Shown: positions 6,340-15,843, counted from the first letter of the stretch. The stretch: DNA of 54,693 bases from Brevinema andersonii (GCA_020722765.1 DYKD01000013.1:1-54693); one strand, 5' to 3'. Numbers and translations: made by a program. Notes: a model not told the origin generated them from the letters alone.

Positions 6340-8481
6340 ATGACAAAACCAATATCCATCCTGCTGGTTCTACTAAGCTGTTTTTCCCTTTTGGCACAGG
6401 AAACAGACAAAAAACGCGCTGAAATCCTTTTCAAGAACAAGGATTATTATTCAGCCATTCCACTCTACCAGAATATCTTGAAAAAAAATCCTCAGGACAG
6501 ATCCACAATGTATAGCCTTGCTGCAAGCTATCTCGCCATAAATAATGATGAGAACGCAAGGCCTTTGCTTGATCCGCTCACTTCTTCAGCAGACAACATC
6601 GGCAGGGAAGCCTTTTCCCTTTTCATCTCATTCTACCTTGGCAAGGCTCGTTTTGATGAAGCTATCAATCTCCTTAAAAAAGCCTTGAACCGTTTTCCTG
6701 ACCTGCAAACATTTGGGGAACAGCTCCTTTTCGCTTATGAAGGAAAAGGAGATTTCCAGTCTGCCCTGGATGCGATGGACTCCCCCGCCTTGCAGAAAGA
6801 CAACGACTGGTATAAAAAGAAAATCGGTTACCTCACAAGCCTGAAAAGATATGATGAAGCTGAAAACCTCATCAAAGAACGCAGCAGGACTGACCATAAC
6901 ACCGCTTTCTGGGAGGATGTGAGAGCCTCTTTCCTGGCTGGTCGCGGACTGCTTTCAGACGCTGAAAAAATCTGGATCGGACTTTACAACAATACAAAAG
7001 ACACGTCCTACATCAGAGCCTGCGGGCAAGCCTATCTTCAAGCCAGGGACAGGACTTCTGCTGTACGTGTTTCCAAATCCCTCATGAACAGCACGGACGA
7101 AGATTCCTGGATCCTTGCTGCGAATGTGATGAAAGAGCTCACTCTCTATCCTGAGCTGATCGACCTCTATCTTGAAAGGGAAAAGAAAAATCCTGATCAA
7201 CGTTTTGACAATGAGCTTTTCAACCTTTACGAACTCACATCCCGTTTTCAGGATATGACCTTGAGATATCTCGATTTCCTGGGAAGAACCATGGATCTGG
7301 AATATGTCAGACCCTTGCTTGCACAGCTTGCTGCCAAAGGAATGGATACGGTCATTTCTGATCGTGCAACGAAATTATCCCAAGACCTGCCTGCATCATC
7401 TGGAATTCTGAAATCACATTATGAAACAGTCCTTTACGATGTGGCTCTCAGACGTAACGAAACAGCACTGGCTTTAAGACATGCATTGGATATTATGGAC
7501 CATTCGGGACAGGTCGATTTCGGAATCAGCGCATCTGACCAGTTCATGGAAAAACGCTGGCTTGATCCTGCACGGGAACTTCTGCTTGAAACAATAAAAA
7601 AATCAAAGGATAATTTAAAAACCATAAAAGCCATGTTCAAGCTGGCATCATTGGACCATATACGTGGCGATACAGCAGCCTCCTTAAAAACACTTGACGA
7701 AATCGCATCCAAGTTTCCCGGGAAATATGATGAAGACATGATTCTTCTTTACAAAGGCACTGCATTCATGGGACAGCGGTCCTTTCCAGAAGCGCTCGAA
7801 GCATTTTCAAAAATCAAAAAAAAATCCGAGCAGGTCCATGTGAAGATGGGGCTCGTCCTTTTTCTGATGGACAAGCCAAATGAGGCAAAAGCCTCCCTCC
7901 AGCTTGCTGAACGCGACCAGGATTATGCATCTGAATCCTTCCTCATACAGGCAGTGATGTCCATGTACGCTTCAGATGTTCCATCAGCTTTGAAGACACT
8001 CGATGCCATGGCTCGCACCAGGACAGCAGATCCCTATGTACATGAAGGATTATGGGAAATCCACGCTTTAAAAAATATTTTTGTCTCTTCTGTATCCAAT
8101 CATCTGAAGACCTATGCTACAGCAAAAAAAGCGGAATTAGCGAAGGAGTACAAAGAAGCAGGACACATCTATGAAAGCCTGATTCCTTTGATCAGCAAAT
8201 ATTCTTTCTACTTTACACATCATGCAGCACGATGCTATGATCTGGCTGATGACAACGAACAAGCCATCCTGTTATTCGGGAAAATCTTGGAAAATCCAGA
8301 TGCTCCTCTCTGGTTCAAATCGAATGCCATGGAAAAAACAGCCGACATCCTTGACAGGACTGGTAGAAAAACCGAGGCTTTTGAAATGTACAAGAAACTG
8401 ATCCTTACAGACACGCAGTATGTACGGCTCAAAGAGACAAGGATGAAATACGACAACCTGAAAAAAATCCTTGTTCCTTGA
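6340..8481 (+). CDS. Exported tetratricopeptide-repeat protein
   Basis: 713 residues. An N-terminal signal peptide of about 20 residues (SILLVLLSCFSLLAQE) is followed by helical TPR-type repeats over almost the whole length. Clear TPR signatures occur at AEILFKNKDYYSAIPLYQNI (residues ~28-47) and near the C-terminus (AFEMYKKLI). The protein should sit in the periplasm or on the outer membrane as a protein-protein scaffold; no enzyme motif is visible. It lies 55 bp before the VWA gene and OmpA gene, also exported, and probably serves the same envelope complex. The ATG has no ribosome site and sits at the predicted transcription start. Confidence 0.8.
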   Translation: MTKPISILLVLLSCFSLLAQETDKKRAEILFKNKDYYSAIPLYQNILKKNPQDRSTMYSLAASYLAINNDENARPLLDPLTSSADNIGREAFSLFISFYLGKARFDEAINLLKKALNRFPDLQTFGEQLLFAYEGKGDFQSALDAMDSPALQKDNDWYKKKIGYLTSLKRYDEAENLIKERSRTDHNTAFWEDVRASFLAGRGLLSDAEKIWIGLYNNTKDTSYIRACGQAYLQARDRTSAVRVSKSLMNSTDEDSWILAANVMKELTLYPELIDLYLEREKKNPDQRFDNELFNLYELTSRFQDMTLRYLDFLGRTMDLEYVRPLLAQLAAKGMDTVISDRATKLSQDLPASSGILKSHYETVLYDVALRRNETALALRHALDIMDHSGQVDFGISASDQFMEKRWLDPARELLLETIKKSKDNLKTIKAMFKLASLDHIRGDTAASLKTLDEIASKFPGKYDEDMILLYKGTAFMGQRSFPEALEAFSKIKKKSEQVHVKMGLVLFLMDKPNEAKASLQLAERDQDYASESFLIQAVMSMYASDVPSALKTLDAMARTRTADPYVHEGLWEIHALKNIFVSSVSNHLKTYATAKKAELAKEYKEAGHIYESLIPLISKYSFYFTHHAARCYDLADDNEQAILLFGKILENPDAPLWFKSNAMEKTADILDRTGRKTEAFEMYKKLILTDTQYVRLKETRMKYDNLKKILVP

Positions 8482-8536
8482 TTTACACAAAAAAGTCATG
8501 TTCAGTCTAGGAATAATACTGGAATAGGAAGGACGT

Positions 8537-9964
8537 ATGAAAATAAGGATTTTTCTCTCATTTCTACTGTTAACAACATCCCTGATTGCGCAGGATCTAT
8601 TGACACATAAGATGGCTGTTTTTGTTATTGTGGCAAGGGACTCCAGTCTTTCCGAGGAAAAAGACCTTGACAATGTGGAAGCGCTTGTCAAAGAACGTAT
8701 TGGCAACATGTCCGGTTACACTGCCATCAATTTCCTGAAAAATGAATCAGCTTATAGGAAAAACTTCACTGAGCTTGTGAAAAAAGGCCGCTATGACGAC
8801 CTGCCACTTCTTGTACAGCAGGCGAACCCAGAGACTCCCCTCACAGGTATTTTTTATGTATCTCTTGTGAAAGATCCCCAATATGAAGGGCAAGGCTACA
8901 TATCATATTTCTACTATGACATCGTGAAAAAGAAAAGGGATTTCCGATTCATAGAAAAACCTGTCAGCATGCGTGAAATGACTGTCATGGACAGATTGCT
9001 GGAAATCCTTGAACAGCCTCTTGGTTCTTCAGAAACTGTTGTTGATGTTTACAAGCCCGTATCCATCTGTTTCCTGATTGACAATTCAGGAAGCATGCTT
9101 GAAAATGACAATGATTACAATCCCAAAGACCTCCTTTTCAATCCTATCCAGACCGCACGTGCCAATGCCATAAGGCTTGTTCTTAACAAGCTTGTTATTA
9201 ATGATGAATTTGCATTTGTTTTCTTTTCAGGAAAGACGAGTACCTTTAACAGGAAATTCCAGAGGATCAAGGACAGAAAGCAGGTCCAGTCACTCTCCTC
9301 ACGTATCATTTCCCGCATTGGAATGGAACCTGGAACAGACATCAGCGAAGCCTTCCGCAAAGCGCGCGAGATCATTCCCCTATCACAGCTTTCCAACGTG
9401 TATATCATCATGCTGTCAGATGGGAACCCTACAGATGGAATTACGGACCTTGCACAACTCAGGAAATATGCGAAAGAAAGCTTTAAAAGCATTCCTATGT
9501 TTGTCATCGGGCTTGAAGGCGACCAGACCAAGAAAGGATATAAGCTTGAAAAGACTTTTCTCAGGAACCTGGCCTACGATTCAGGTGGGACTTTCAACAT
9601 CATAAAAATAAAAAACACTGCACAGAACAGATATTCGGAAACAGCCATGGCAGTAGACTCCATCTTCAACATCATAAGGAAAGAACAGACCATACTCAAT
9701 GATGAAAAACCCATTTCTCGCCAGGTTCTGGAGAATAAGCTTGTCTATTCATGGGAATTCAATATCAATTCAGACGCATCCGAATTTACTATCCTCATAG
9801 ATCCTTTTGAAGCGAATTATATCATTGAAATCCTCGATCCGAAAGGGAACGTCCTTCCTCCAGCCAACATCGAACTCATCAGGCTTGCAAGATCCGCTTC
9901 ATGCAAGGTGTCCTTTCCAAACTGCAAAGGCCAATGGAAACTGAATGTCAAAATCCCACAATAA
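8537..9964 (+). CDS. Exported von Willebrand factor A domain protein
   Basis: 475 residues, GGAAGGA 5 nt before the ATG. Signal peptide at 1-18 (FLSFLLLTTSLIAQ). A VWA domain spans about residues 175-375: it opens with VSICFLIDNSGSM, which contains the DxSxS metal-binding (MIDAS) motif, and continues with MEPGTDISEAF and YIIMLSDGNPTDG. The N-terminal ~150 residues and the beta-rich C-terminal ~90 are not recognised. VWA domains of this kind bind partner proteins through a divalent metal. Its stop overlaps the next gene start by 20 nt, so it is translationally coupled to the OmpA-domain protein. Confidence 0.85.
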   Translation: MKIRIFLSFLLLTTSLIAQDLLTHKMAVFVIVARDSSLSEEKDLDNVEALVKERIGNMSGYTAINFLKNESAYRKNFTELVKKGRYDDLPLLVQQANPETPLTGIFYVSLVKDPQYEGQGYISYFYYDIVKKKRDFRFIEKPVSMREMTVMDRLLEILEQPLGSSETVVDVYKPVSICFLIDNSGSMLENDNDYNPKDLLFNPIQTARANAIRLVLNKLVINDEFAFVFFSGKTSTFNRKFQRIKDRKQVQSLSSRIISRIGMEPGTDISEAFRKAREIIPLSQLSNVYIIMLSDGNPTDGITDLAQLRKYAKESFKSIPMFVIGLEGDQTKKGYKLEKTFLRNLAYDSGGTFNIIKIKNTAQNRYSETAMAVDSIFNIIRKEQTILNDEKPISRQVLENKLVYSWEFNINSDASEFTILIDPFEANYIIEILDPKGNVLPPANIELIRLARSASCKVSFPNCKGQWKLNVKIPQ

Positions 9965-10811
9965 GATATTCTTGCACTTCTTCCTTGTTTTTCTGTGGAG
10001 CCTCTTTCTGCCAGCGTCCTCATCCTTGGCATCGGATGTCATCATCAGGATCAAGGTTTCTGCACCGAAACAGGATATCCTCATGTATGTCGATTTCCCC
10101 AAGCACACATTCGGTGTAGGAGGGCAGCTTCTTTTTTTCATAAAACTGACAAAGGATGCGGAGTCTTCTGTTACAAACATCAAAGTCATAGAAACAGTGA
10201 ATTTCGAAGAAGCGACTAAAACCGAACTAGCCTGCGTTGTCATTGATACGGGCATTCCAGAAATGCATATTTCCCAATGTGCAAAACAGCTCATGACTCC
10301 TGGCATCCATGAATACATGATCAGCATCCAAGGAATCGATTCATCCGGATACGCTTTCACTAGAAAAGAGACCAGACAGATCATAGTCGAGGATGCCTTA
10401 GACGGGTCTTTTGTCTTCACAAACGAGATTGGACCTTTCATCATCAATTCGGATGACAAAATCATGTTCAGGGGTGCAGTCATACCTATTGAGAAATTCC
10501 TTCTCAGGCCTCCCCTTGACAGACAGATGAAAAACGTGATGTCACTGCCTCCCCAGTACAAGATCCTTGTGGAAGGCCATGTAGACCAAAGCACTTTGGG
10601 AAATGTGGAAGGAAACCAGACCCTTTCATCAAACCGCGCTATAAAAGTGAAAGAACTGCTTTTCAAGATTTATGGTGTTCCTCGGGAAAGGATTGAAATC
10701 AAGGGAATGGGCGAACGGAAACAGAAATATGGCGATGTTCCGGGAACGAGGCTTAACAGGAACAGGAGAGTGCAGGTCATTTTTCCAGGGAATATGGATA
10801 TCAAAGAATAA
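9945..10811 (+). CDS. OmpA-domain (peptidoglycan-binding) envelope protein
   Basis: 288 residues, start inside the end of the VWA gene. A hydrophobic signal peptide (FLHFFLVFLWSLFLPASS) precedes a beta-rich middle region of unknown type. Residues ~200-283 form an OmpA/MotB C-terminal domain: YKILVEGHVD, LSSNRAIKVKELL, GVPRERIEIKGMGE and the closing LNRNRRVQVIF. These residues bind meso-diaminopimelate or ornithine peptidoglycan, so the protein should tether an envelope assembly to the cell wall. With the upstream TPR and VWA proteins it suggests a three-component periplasmic complex. Confidence 0.85.
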   Translation: MSKSHNKIFLHFFLVFLWSLFLPASSSLASDVIIRIKVSAPKQDILMYVDFPKHTFGVGGQLLFFIKLTKDAESSVTNIKVIETVNFEEATKTELACVVIDTGIPEMHISQCAKQLMTPGIHEYMISIQGIDSSGYAFTRKETRQIIVEDALDGSFVFTNEIGPFIINSDDKIMFRGAVIPIEKFLLRPPLDRQMKNVMSLPPQYKILVEGHVDQSTLGNVEGNQTLSSNRAIKVKELLFKIYGVPRERIEIKGMGERKQKYGDVPGTRLNRNRRVQVIFPGNMDIKE

Positions 10812-10933
10812 ATACTGCCTGTTTATATACCAGTCTTGCTCTGTGTCAATCCCACAAATCCTGGCCTGATACCGACAGTGAAATTGATTGGTGAAGAAGA
10901 GTGAAGGAGAAATTTTCACTCCAAAAAGACAAT

Positions 10934-11014
10934 AGAGAGGGGGAACGGAGGCTCATTGGCCTTGCCAATAGCCGAAGTGGGGGGAGATACTTCTCCCCCC
11001 GAACCGTTTTTTTT
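10934..11014 (+). terminator. Multi-hairpin structure with T-run before P83/100 gene
   Basis: AACGG (10934-10938) can pair with CCGTT (11004-11008), enclosing an ATTGGC/GCCAAT hairpin (about 10954-10970) and a strong GGGGGGAGA/TCTCCCCCC hairpin (10979-10987 with 10992-11000). A run of T (11007-11014) follows. It would end the operon 8537-10811. Its closeness to the next gene (75 nt) also allows an attenuator role. The remaining part of 10812-11088 shows only a GAGTGAA/TTCACTC hairpin near 10898-10921. Confidence 0.6.
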
Positions 11015-11088
11015 CTTTATGGACATGGGACAGTAATATGCTTATATTTTCAAATCATCAAAGGGATAGAATTCCGAAGGAGCATGAC

Positions 11089-12564
11089 ATGAACAAACTG
11101 AAAGTGCTTTCAGCATTCCTGGTTTCAGCTTTCCTCTTCGTAAATATGGGGACCGCATCTGCCCAGATTTCCCTCGCAGAAAAGCAGCTTCAAAACCTGG
11201 CGAAAGTGAAATTCACAAATTATTCCGGTCCAGTGAAACAGACATATAACGTGCAGGATATCATAGCTATCGGTTACTCCTTGGCTTCCAATTTCAAAAA
11301 CAACGCATCCAGCTATGTGGATGGGCGCTATCAGATCAAGCGTGTCCTCTGCGTTTCCAACGTCAACCTTTACAGCGCGGACATGTTCATATTGGGACCT
11401 TCTGCACAGGCCAACCACATCAAGACTTTGAACAGGATCCTGAGCGCTTATATCCAGAAACAGTTCAACTATACGCGAAAACAGGCAGACACGATTGCGT
11501 CATTTGCGCTCAACTATAATGCTATCATGCGGGGTAACAAGGCGCATTTTGAAGCGAACTATGGTCCAGAAGTCAATGCAGCCATCAATCCTTCAAAAGT
11601 GGGCATATCCCTTAATTATAAAAACTGGCCAGACAACACACAGGTCATTCTTCCTCTGAATGTTTCAGAGCTTTATGGGAAAAAAATGAGCGCGCAGGAG
11701 CTTTACAAGGAGACAGAAGAGAACCTAAGAGGCAAACCTGACAAGGGAATTGACGAACGTGAAAAGATGCTGGATGTGATGAAAAAAGACCTGACCCAGA
11801 AGGAATCCGTCCTTCAGCAGAAACAGCAGGAAAAACAGAAAGATATAGAAAAAACCGAAGGTGACATAAAAAACCTCAAAGAGGGTGAAGCTTCAGTAAA
11901 GCGTGATCAGGCTCTGGAAGAGAAGAATAAAGAGCTGGCAGAAAAGAAAAAAGAGCAGCAGGATCTAATGAACGAAGCACAAAAACTTCAGGATGAAGGG
12001 AAGGCGATCGAAGCGTCAGAAGCCCTGCTTGAAAAGGACAAGGCAGAAGTGAATGTCAGCGGTCAGGAGAGCGCGAAATATGTCTATTACCTGAAACTGT
12101 TGGGAACTGGACGTGATTTGCCGTTGAAGCAGCTTGTATCAATAGATAAAGAAACGTTTGAGACCTTCAGGACAAAAGATGGGATTGCAGGTCAGAATCT
12201 TCTGGTATTCCAAGGAAACGTTGTTGCCATTTCACCTTCCACTGCGCCCAGTTTTTCTATAACCCTATTTGATGGCGATACGCTGGATGTCCTAAAAAAA
12301 AGCCCTCAAGCCGTTTATCCTATGACGCATCTGGCACAGGATTCAGGTTTCATCTACGCCATATTTGAAAAAAACAAGAAATATTTCCTTGGCAAATTTG
12401 ACGAGGAACTGGCACTCAAGACAACATCAGCAGAAGGGCTTTATCAGAACAGTGACATTGTTGTTTCAAAAGAGAATATTTATGTAACTGTTTTAGATAA
12501 GGGTGTCAGGAAAGTGGCTGTACTGAAAAAGGAAGACCTGACTACTGTAAAAATCCCAAAATAG
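11089..12564 (+). CDS. P83/100 family antigen homologue
   Basis: 491 residues; ATG at 11089 is chosen because AAGGAG lies 6 nt upstream and a signal peptide starts there (VSAFLFVNMGTASAQ). Residues ~30-200 match the spirochaete P83/100 family (Borrelia P83/100 antigen): GRYQIKRVLCVSN, DMFILGPSAQANHIKTLNRI, FALNYNAIMRGN and NWPDNTQVILPL. Residues ~220-340 form a long charged coiled coil rich in K, E and Q (KQQEKQKDIEKTEGDIKNLK). The C-terminal ~150 residues look like beta-strand repeats. The function in the family is unknown; it is a periplasmic or membrane-associated protein. This gene is the main taxonomic clue for a spirochaete. Confidence 0.85.
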   Translation: MNKLKVLSAFLVSAFLFVNMGTASAQISLAEKQLQNLAKVKFTNYSGPVKQTYNVQDIIAIGYSLASNFKNNASSYVDGRYQIKRVLCVSNVNLYSADMFILGPSAQANHIKTLNRILSAYIQKQFNYTRKQADTIASFALNYNAIMRGNKAHFEANYGPEVNAAINPSKVGISLNYKNWPDNTQVILPLNVSELYGKKMSAQELYKETEENLRGKPDKGIDEREKMLDVMKKDLTQKESVLQQKQQEKQKDIEKTEGDIKNLKEGEASVKRDQALEEKNKELAEKKKEQQDLMNEAQKLQDEGKAIEASEALLEKDKAEVNVSGQESAKYVYYLKLLGTGRDLPLKQLVSIDKETFETFRTKDGIAGQNLLVFQGNVVAISPSTAPSFSITLFDGDTLDVLKKSPQAVYPMTHLAQDSGFIYAIFEKNKKYFLGKFDEELALKTTSAEGLYQNSDIVVSKENIYVTVLDKGVRKVAVLKKEDLTTVKIPK

Positions 12565-12590
12565 GAAAAGCCGGACAAGGAAGAAAAAAA

Positions 12591-12663
12591 TCGGGATGGT
12601 GAGATTCGAACTCACGGCCCTCTGGTCCCAAACCAGATGCGCTAGCCGCTGCGCTACATCCCG
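12591..12663 (-). tRNA. tRNA-Pro (anticodon TGG)
   Basis: 73 nt without encoded CCA. Acceptor arms CGGGATG and CATCCCG pair fully, the anticodon stem TCTGG/CCAGA encloses TTTGGGA with anticodon TGG, and the T-loop is TTCGAAT. A T-rich tract follows the 3' end on the minus strand. Confidence 0.95.
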
Positions 12664-12676
12664 GAATAAGTTGCCT

Positions 12677-12705
12677 ATGTTAATCAAAACATATCCAAAA
12701 GTCAA
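12677..12705 (-). promoter_or_regulatory. tRNA-Pro promoter
   Basis: On the minus strand TTGACT (12705-12700), 17-bp spacer, TAACAT (12682-12677), about 14 nt before the tRNA 5' end. The -10 is weaker than others in the window. Confidence 0.5.
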
Positions 12706-12748
12706 ATTTTATTCAAAATAGATACTTGTTTCTGTAGGAGGAGTTTCC

Positions 12749-15022
12749 ATGGCTGACCTTTTTCGTTATCCTGCATTTGATAATTTTGCGTTCATGGAAA
12801 ATGCAAAACAGAAAAATGGCACTGTCCATGCCCTAGGCTATTATATGGAAGGCTGCTCCTTCAAACGGGATGTTTTCAGGATACGTCTGTTCAAGGATGA
12901 TTCAACGTTCAAGAACCATTCCATGGAACATGTACACATCACACCTTGCGACACGGTAAAAATCACGACAACAGCCAAACAGACTACTTTCAGTTCAAAA
13001 TCAGGTTATTCCTATTCTCTTGGCGGAAATCCATTAACACTCAAACTTCGTCATCAAGGGAAAAGCCTCCTTGCTTCACATCCAGGACTGGCTGGAATCA
13101 ATGGTTCTCGTACAGCATTCGCTTTTAAGATGGAAAAAGGACAGCCTTTCTGGGGGTTTGGAGAGAAAACCGGGAACCTGAACAAAAGCGGGACATCCCT
13201 TAAAATGTGGAATGTGGATGTCATGTCAGATCACTCCCACTCTTTTTCTACAGACTCCTATGATCCCGCTTATGCATCCATTCCTTTTTTTGTGACCAAG
13301 ACAGCAGGAGAGTTTGTAGGTTTCTATCTGAACAATCCGTGTGAGACTTTTTTTGACCTTGGTAGATCAGATCCAAATCTTTTCTATTTCGGCAGTTATA
13401 CAGGAGTTTCTGACCTCTATATCATTCCTGGCACATCAATCCGTGATGTGCTTTCAAAATTCCATGATCTTACAGGACGTATGGAAATGCCGCCTCTTTG
13501 GAGCCTTGGTTATCACCAATGCAGATGGTCTTACATGAATGAAAAAGAGGTTGAACATGTTGTTGCGCAATATAGGAAAGAAAAAATCCCTCTCAGCGCC
13601 ATCTGGCTTGACATCGATTACATGGATGGTTACAGAGTCTTTACTTGGAACAAAAAAAGATTCCCTGATCCTAAAGGATTGATTTCTAAACTGAGAAAAG
13701 AAGGAATCAACCTTGTTACGATTGTTGATCCTGGTGTAAAACTGGAGAAGAAATATCCTATCTATCAGCAAGGGAAAAAAGAGGATCTTTTCTGTAAGAC
13801 TTCCAACAAACAGGATTATATAGGTTTTGTCTGGCCTGGAAAAACCGTTTTTCCTGATTTTTCACTTGAAAAGACACAACATTGGTGGGCTTCAAAGATA
13901 GCCTCTTTTATAAAACCTGGAGTGGCAGGAATCTGGATTGACATGAATGACCCTTCCACAGGAAATTCAGAACGGGATGACATGCTCTTCCAGAACGGGT
14001 CTGCGGAACACCAGCATTATCATAACCAATACGGAACCATGATGGCAAAGGCTACAAAAATGGGACTTGAGAAAGCGCATCCTGGAAAAAGAACCTTCAT
14101 ATTGACAAGGTCAGCATCAGCAGGAATACAGAAATATTCCGCAGTCTGGACAGGTGACAATGTTTCAAACTGGGATCACCTTAGGATGTCAATACCAGAA
14201 ACCTTGAACCTCTCGCTTTCTGGAGTGAGCTTCAACGGACCAGATGTTGGCGGTTTTGTTGGAAATACGAATCCTAAACTGATTACGCGCTGGCATCAAG
14301 CTGGTTTTTTATTCCCTTTCATGAGAAACCATTCAGGTCTCAATACAAAGAACCAGGAGGTCTACAGGTTTGACAAAAATCATATGGGAATCATGAAAAA
14401 GCTCATCAACCTTCGATACAAGCTGCTTCCCTATCTTTACAACCAGTTTTTTCAGCATCGTGTCCACTCAGAGCCCATCATACGACCGATGTTCTATGAA
14501 TTCGATAACAAGGAATATTATGGTATAAACGACCAGTTTTTTGTAGGGTCTAACATTCTTCAGGCGCCGATTGTTTCAGAAAAAGATGAAAGAGACATCC
14601 TTCTTCCACCTGGTTACTGGTTTGATTATTTCAAAAATACATGGATAAAAGGCGGAAAGAAAATCAAGGTAAAATGCGTTCTATCTGAAACCAAGCTTTA
14701 TATCCGTGATGGAGCTATCATCCCCATGATGAAAGATGATGAATTTCCAAAATCCATTCCTGACATAAATGATGGTCTTGAATTCCACATCTATCTGCAT
14801 GACCAGACGAAGGTCTCTACCTATCATTATGAGGATGACGGGGAGAGTAACGCTTACTTGAAAGGAATGTTCAATCTCTATGGAATGACAGCTTCTATTG
14901 AAAACGGAAAAATGGAAATAAAAAACAAAATCATCAGGAAAAAATTCGGTGATGATAAACAAGAACGTGTTTTCCATATTCATCATAGAGGAAAAACTGC
15001 AAGAAAAACCATGGAGATGTAA
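12749..15022 (+). CDS. Glycoside hydrolase family 31 (alpha-glucosidase type)
   Basis: 757 residues with AGGAGGAG before the ATG. No signal peptide is seen, so it acts in the cytoplasm. GH31 enzymes cleave alpha-glucosides or alpha-xylosides with retention. The TIM-barrel motifs are intact: IWLDIDYMDGYRVFTWN (~residue 286-302), the catalytic nucleophile aspartate in GIWIDMNDPS (~residue 397), and the acid/base aspartate in VWTGDNVSNWDHL (~residue 470), followed by FNGPDVGGF. An N-terminal beta domain (with FWGFGEKTGNL) and C-terminal beta domains (DGAIIPM) are present as usual. It stands alone, converging with the HAD gene, and is probably used for glycogen- or maltose-type carbon. Confidence 0.93.
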   Translation: MADLFRYPAFDNFAFMENAKQKNGTVHALGYYMEGCSFKRDVFRIRLFKDDSTFKNHSMEHVHITPCDTVKITTTAKQTTFSSKSGYSYSLGGNPLTLKLRHQGKSLLASHPGLAGINGSRTAFAFKMEKGQPFWGFGEKTGNLNKSGTSLKMWNVDVMSDHSHSFSTDSYDPAYASIPFFVTKTAGEFVGFYLNNPCETFFDLGRSDPNLFYFGSYTGVSDLYIIPGTSIRDVLSKFHDLTGRMEMPPLWSLGYHQCRWSYMNEKEVEHVVAQYRKEKIPLSAIWLDIDYMDGYRVFTWNKKRFPDPKGLISKLRKEGINLVTIVDPGVKLEKKYPIYQQGKKEDLFCKTSNKQDYIGFVWPGKTVFPDFSLEKTQHWWASKIASFIKPGVAGIWIDMNDPSTGNSERDDMLFQNGSAEHQHYHNQYGTMMAKATKMGLEKAHPGKRTFILTRSASAGIQKYSAVWTGDNVSNWDHLRMSIPETLNLSLSGVSFNGPDVGGFVGNTNPKLITRWHQAGFLFPFMRNHSGLNTKNQEVYRFDKNHMGIMKKLINLRYKLLPYLYNQFFQHRVHSEPIIRPMFYEFDNKEYYGINDQFFVGSNILQAPIVSEKDERDILLPPGYWFDYFKNTWIKGGKKIKVKCVLSETKLYIRDGAIIPMMKDDEFPKSIPDINDGLEFHIYLHDQTKVSTYHYEDDGESNAYLKGMFNLYGMTASIENGKMEIKNKIIRKKFGDDKQERVFHIHHRGKTARKTMEM

Positions 15023-15062
15023 GTCTTTCCAGTTCACTTGCAATGAACTTTTTCTAACAGGT

Positions 15063-15701
15063 CTATCTTAACAAGTCTTCCAATGTGCCTAAAAGGATGG
15101 TCGGTTTCACTTTCAGTTTTTCAGGGTCATTCGTTCCCCACAGGCAGAAAGCCGTATTGGTTCCTGCTGCATGTCCGCATTCCATGTCAAACTCCGCATC
15201 ACCCACAAATAAGGAATCCTCTGGTTTCATTCCCAGACAGGACAAGGCAAATCTGGCAGGTTCAGGATCTGGCTTATGTTTTTCGGTATCTTCTGGAGTG
15301 ACCATCACGTCAAAATATTCGAACAGCCCCGTGTCTTGTGTAAATAATATCGCTGATTTTTTTCTTCGTGACGTCACCAAACCGATCTTGGCTCCATTTG
15401 CTTTCAGTGTTGCCAATGTCTCTTTCGCACCAGGAAAAGCTTTCAGGTAATCCTTATAGATCTGGTATTGATAATCCATGTGGATCTTCATGTAATGCTC
15501 AAAAGCCTCTTCTGAATCATCAGGGAAAAAATGTTTATACTGGTTTTTCAGGGGAATTCCAATATAGGAAATCACGTCTTTTCTTTCAAGATGGAATCCT
15601 TTGATGTTTTGGGCGACATGCCTGAAACACTCATAGACAAGATCAATGGTATCAAGCAACGTTCCATCCAGGTCAAAAAGGTAACAAGGGTATTTTTTCA
15701 T
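15063..15701 (-). CDS. HAD superfamily phosphatase (phosphoglycolate phosphatase-like)
   Basis: 212 residues from ATG 15701; the longer frame would add 21 residues with no hydrophobic or conserved content. Motif I is YLFDLDGTLLDTID (residues ~7-20), motif II VTSRRKK, and motifs III/IV KPDPEPARFAL and FVGDAEFDMECGHAAG. The insertion is a helical C1 cap, as in the Gph/PGMB group that hydrolyses small phosphate esters such as 2-phosphoglycolate. The substrate is not decided by sequence. No ribosome site is seen; TATACT lies 7 nt before the ATG, so the mRNA may be nearly leaderless. Confidence 0.85.
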   Translation of the reverse strand: MKKYPCYLFDLDGTLLDTIDLVYECFRHVAQNIKGFHLERKDVISYIGIPLKNQYKHFFPDDSEEAFEHYMKIHMDYQYQIYKDYLKAFPGAKETLATLKANGAKIGLVTSRRKKSAILFTQDTGLFEYFDVMVTPEDTEKHKPDPEPARFALSCLGMKPEDSLFVGDAEFDMECGHAAGTNTAFCLWGTNDPEKLKVKPTILLGTLEDLLR

Positions 15702-15769
15702 GGGGATAAGTATAGATGAAAAACAACGGCTTTTCCACATTATCCAATCACTTTTCCCATACACTTTGA

Positions 15770-15798
15770 TTGACTTTTTACATAAGACTTGTTATATT
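15770..15798 (+). promoter_or_regulatory. pfp promoter
   Basis: TTGACT (15770-15775), 17-bp spacer, TATATT (15793-15798), identical hexamers to the small-RNA and pyrophosphatase promoters. The predicted leader is about 40 nt. Confidence 0.75.
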
Positions 15799-15843
15799 AT
15801 TTCTTCAAATTTCGGGTTGCAAAGCCCATAACGAGGTCTTACC

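Noticed and set aside
9899-10666. 255-codon open frame on the minus strand
   Set aside because: It lies opposite the OmpA-domain gene, whose family motifs are clear; the antisense product has no recognisable feature.
10934-11014. Possible c-di-GMP or cobalamin riboswitch before the P83/100 gene
   Set aside because: The conserved cores of those classes are not present; only the stems and T-run can be claimed.
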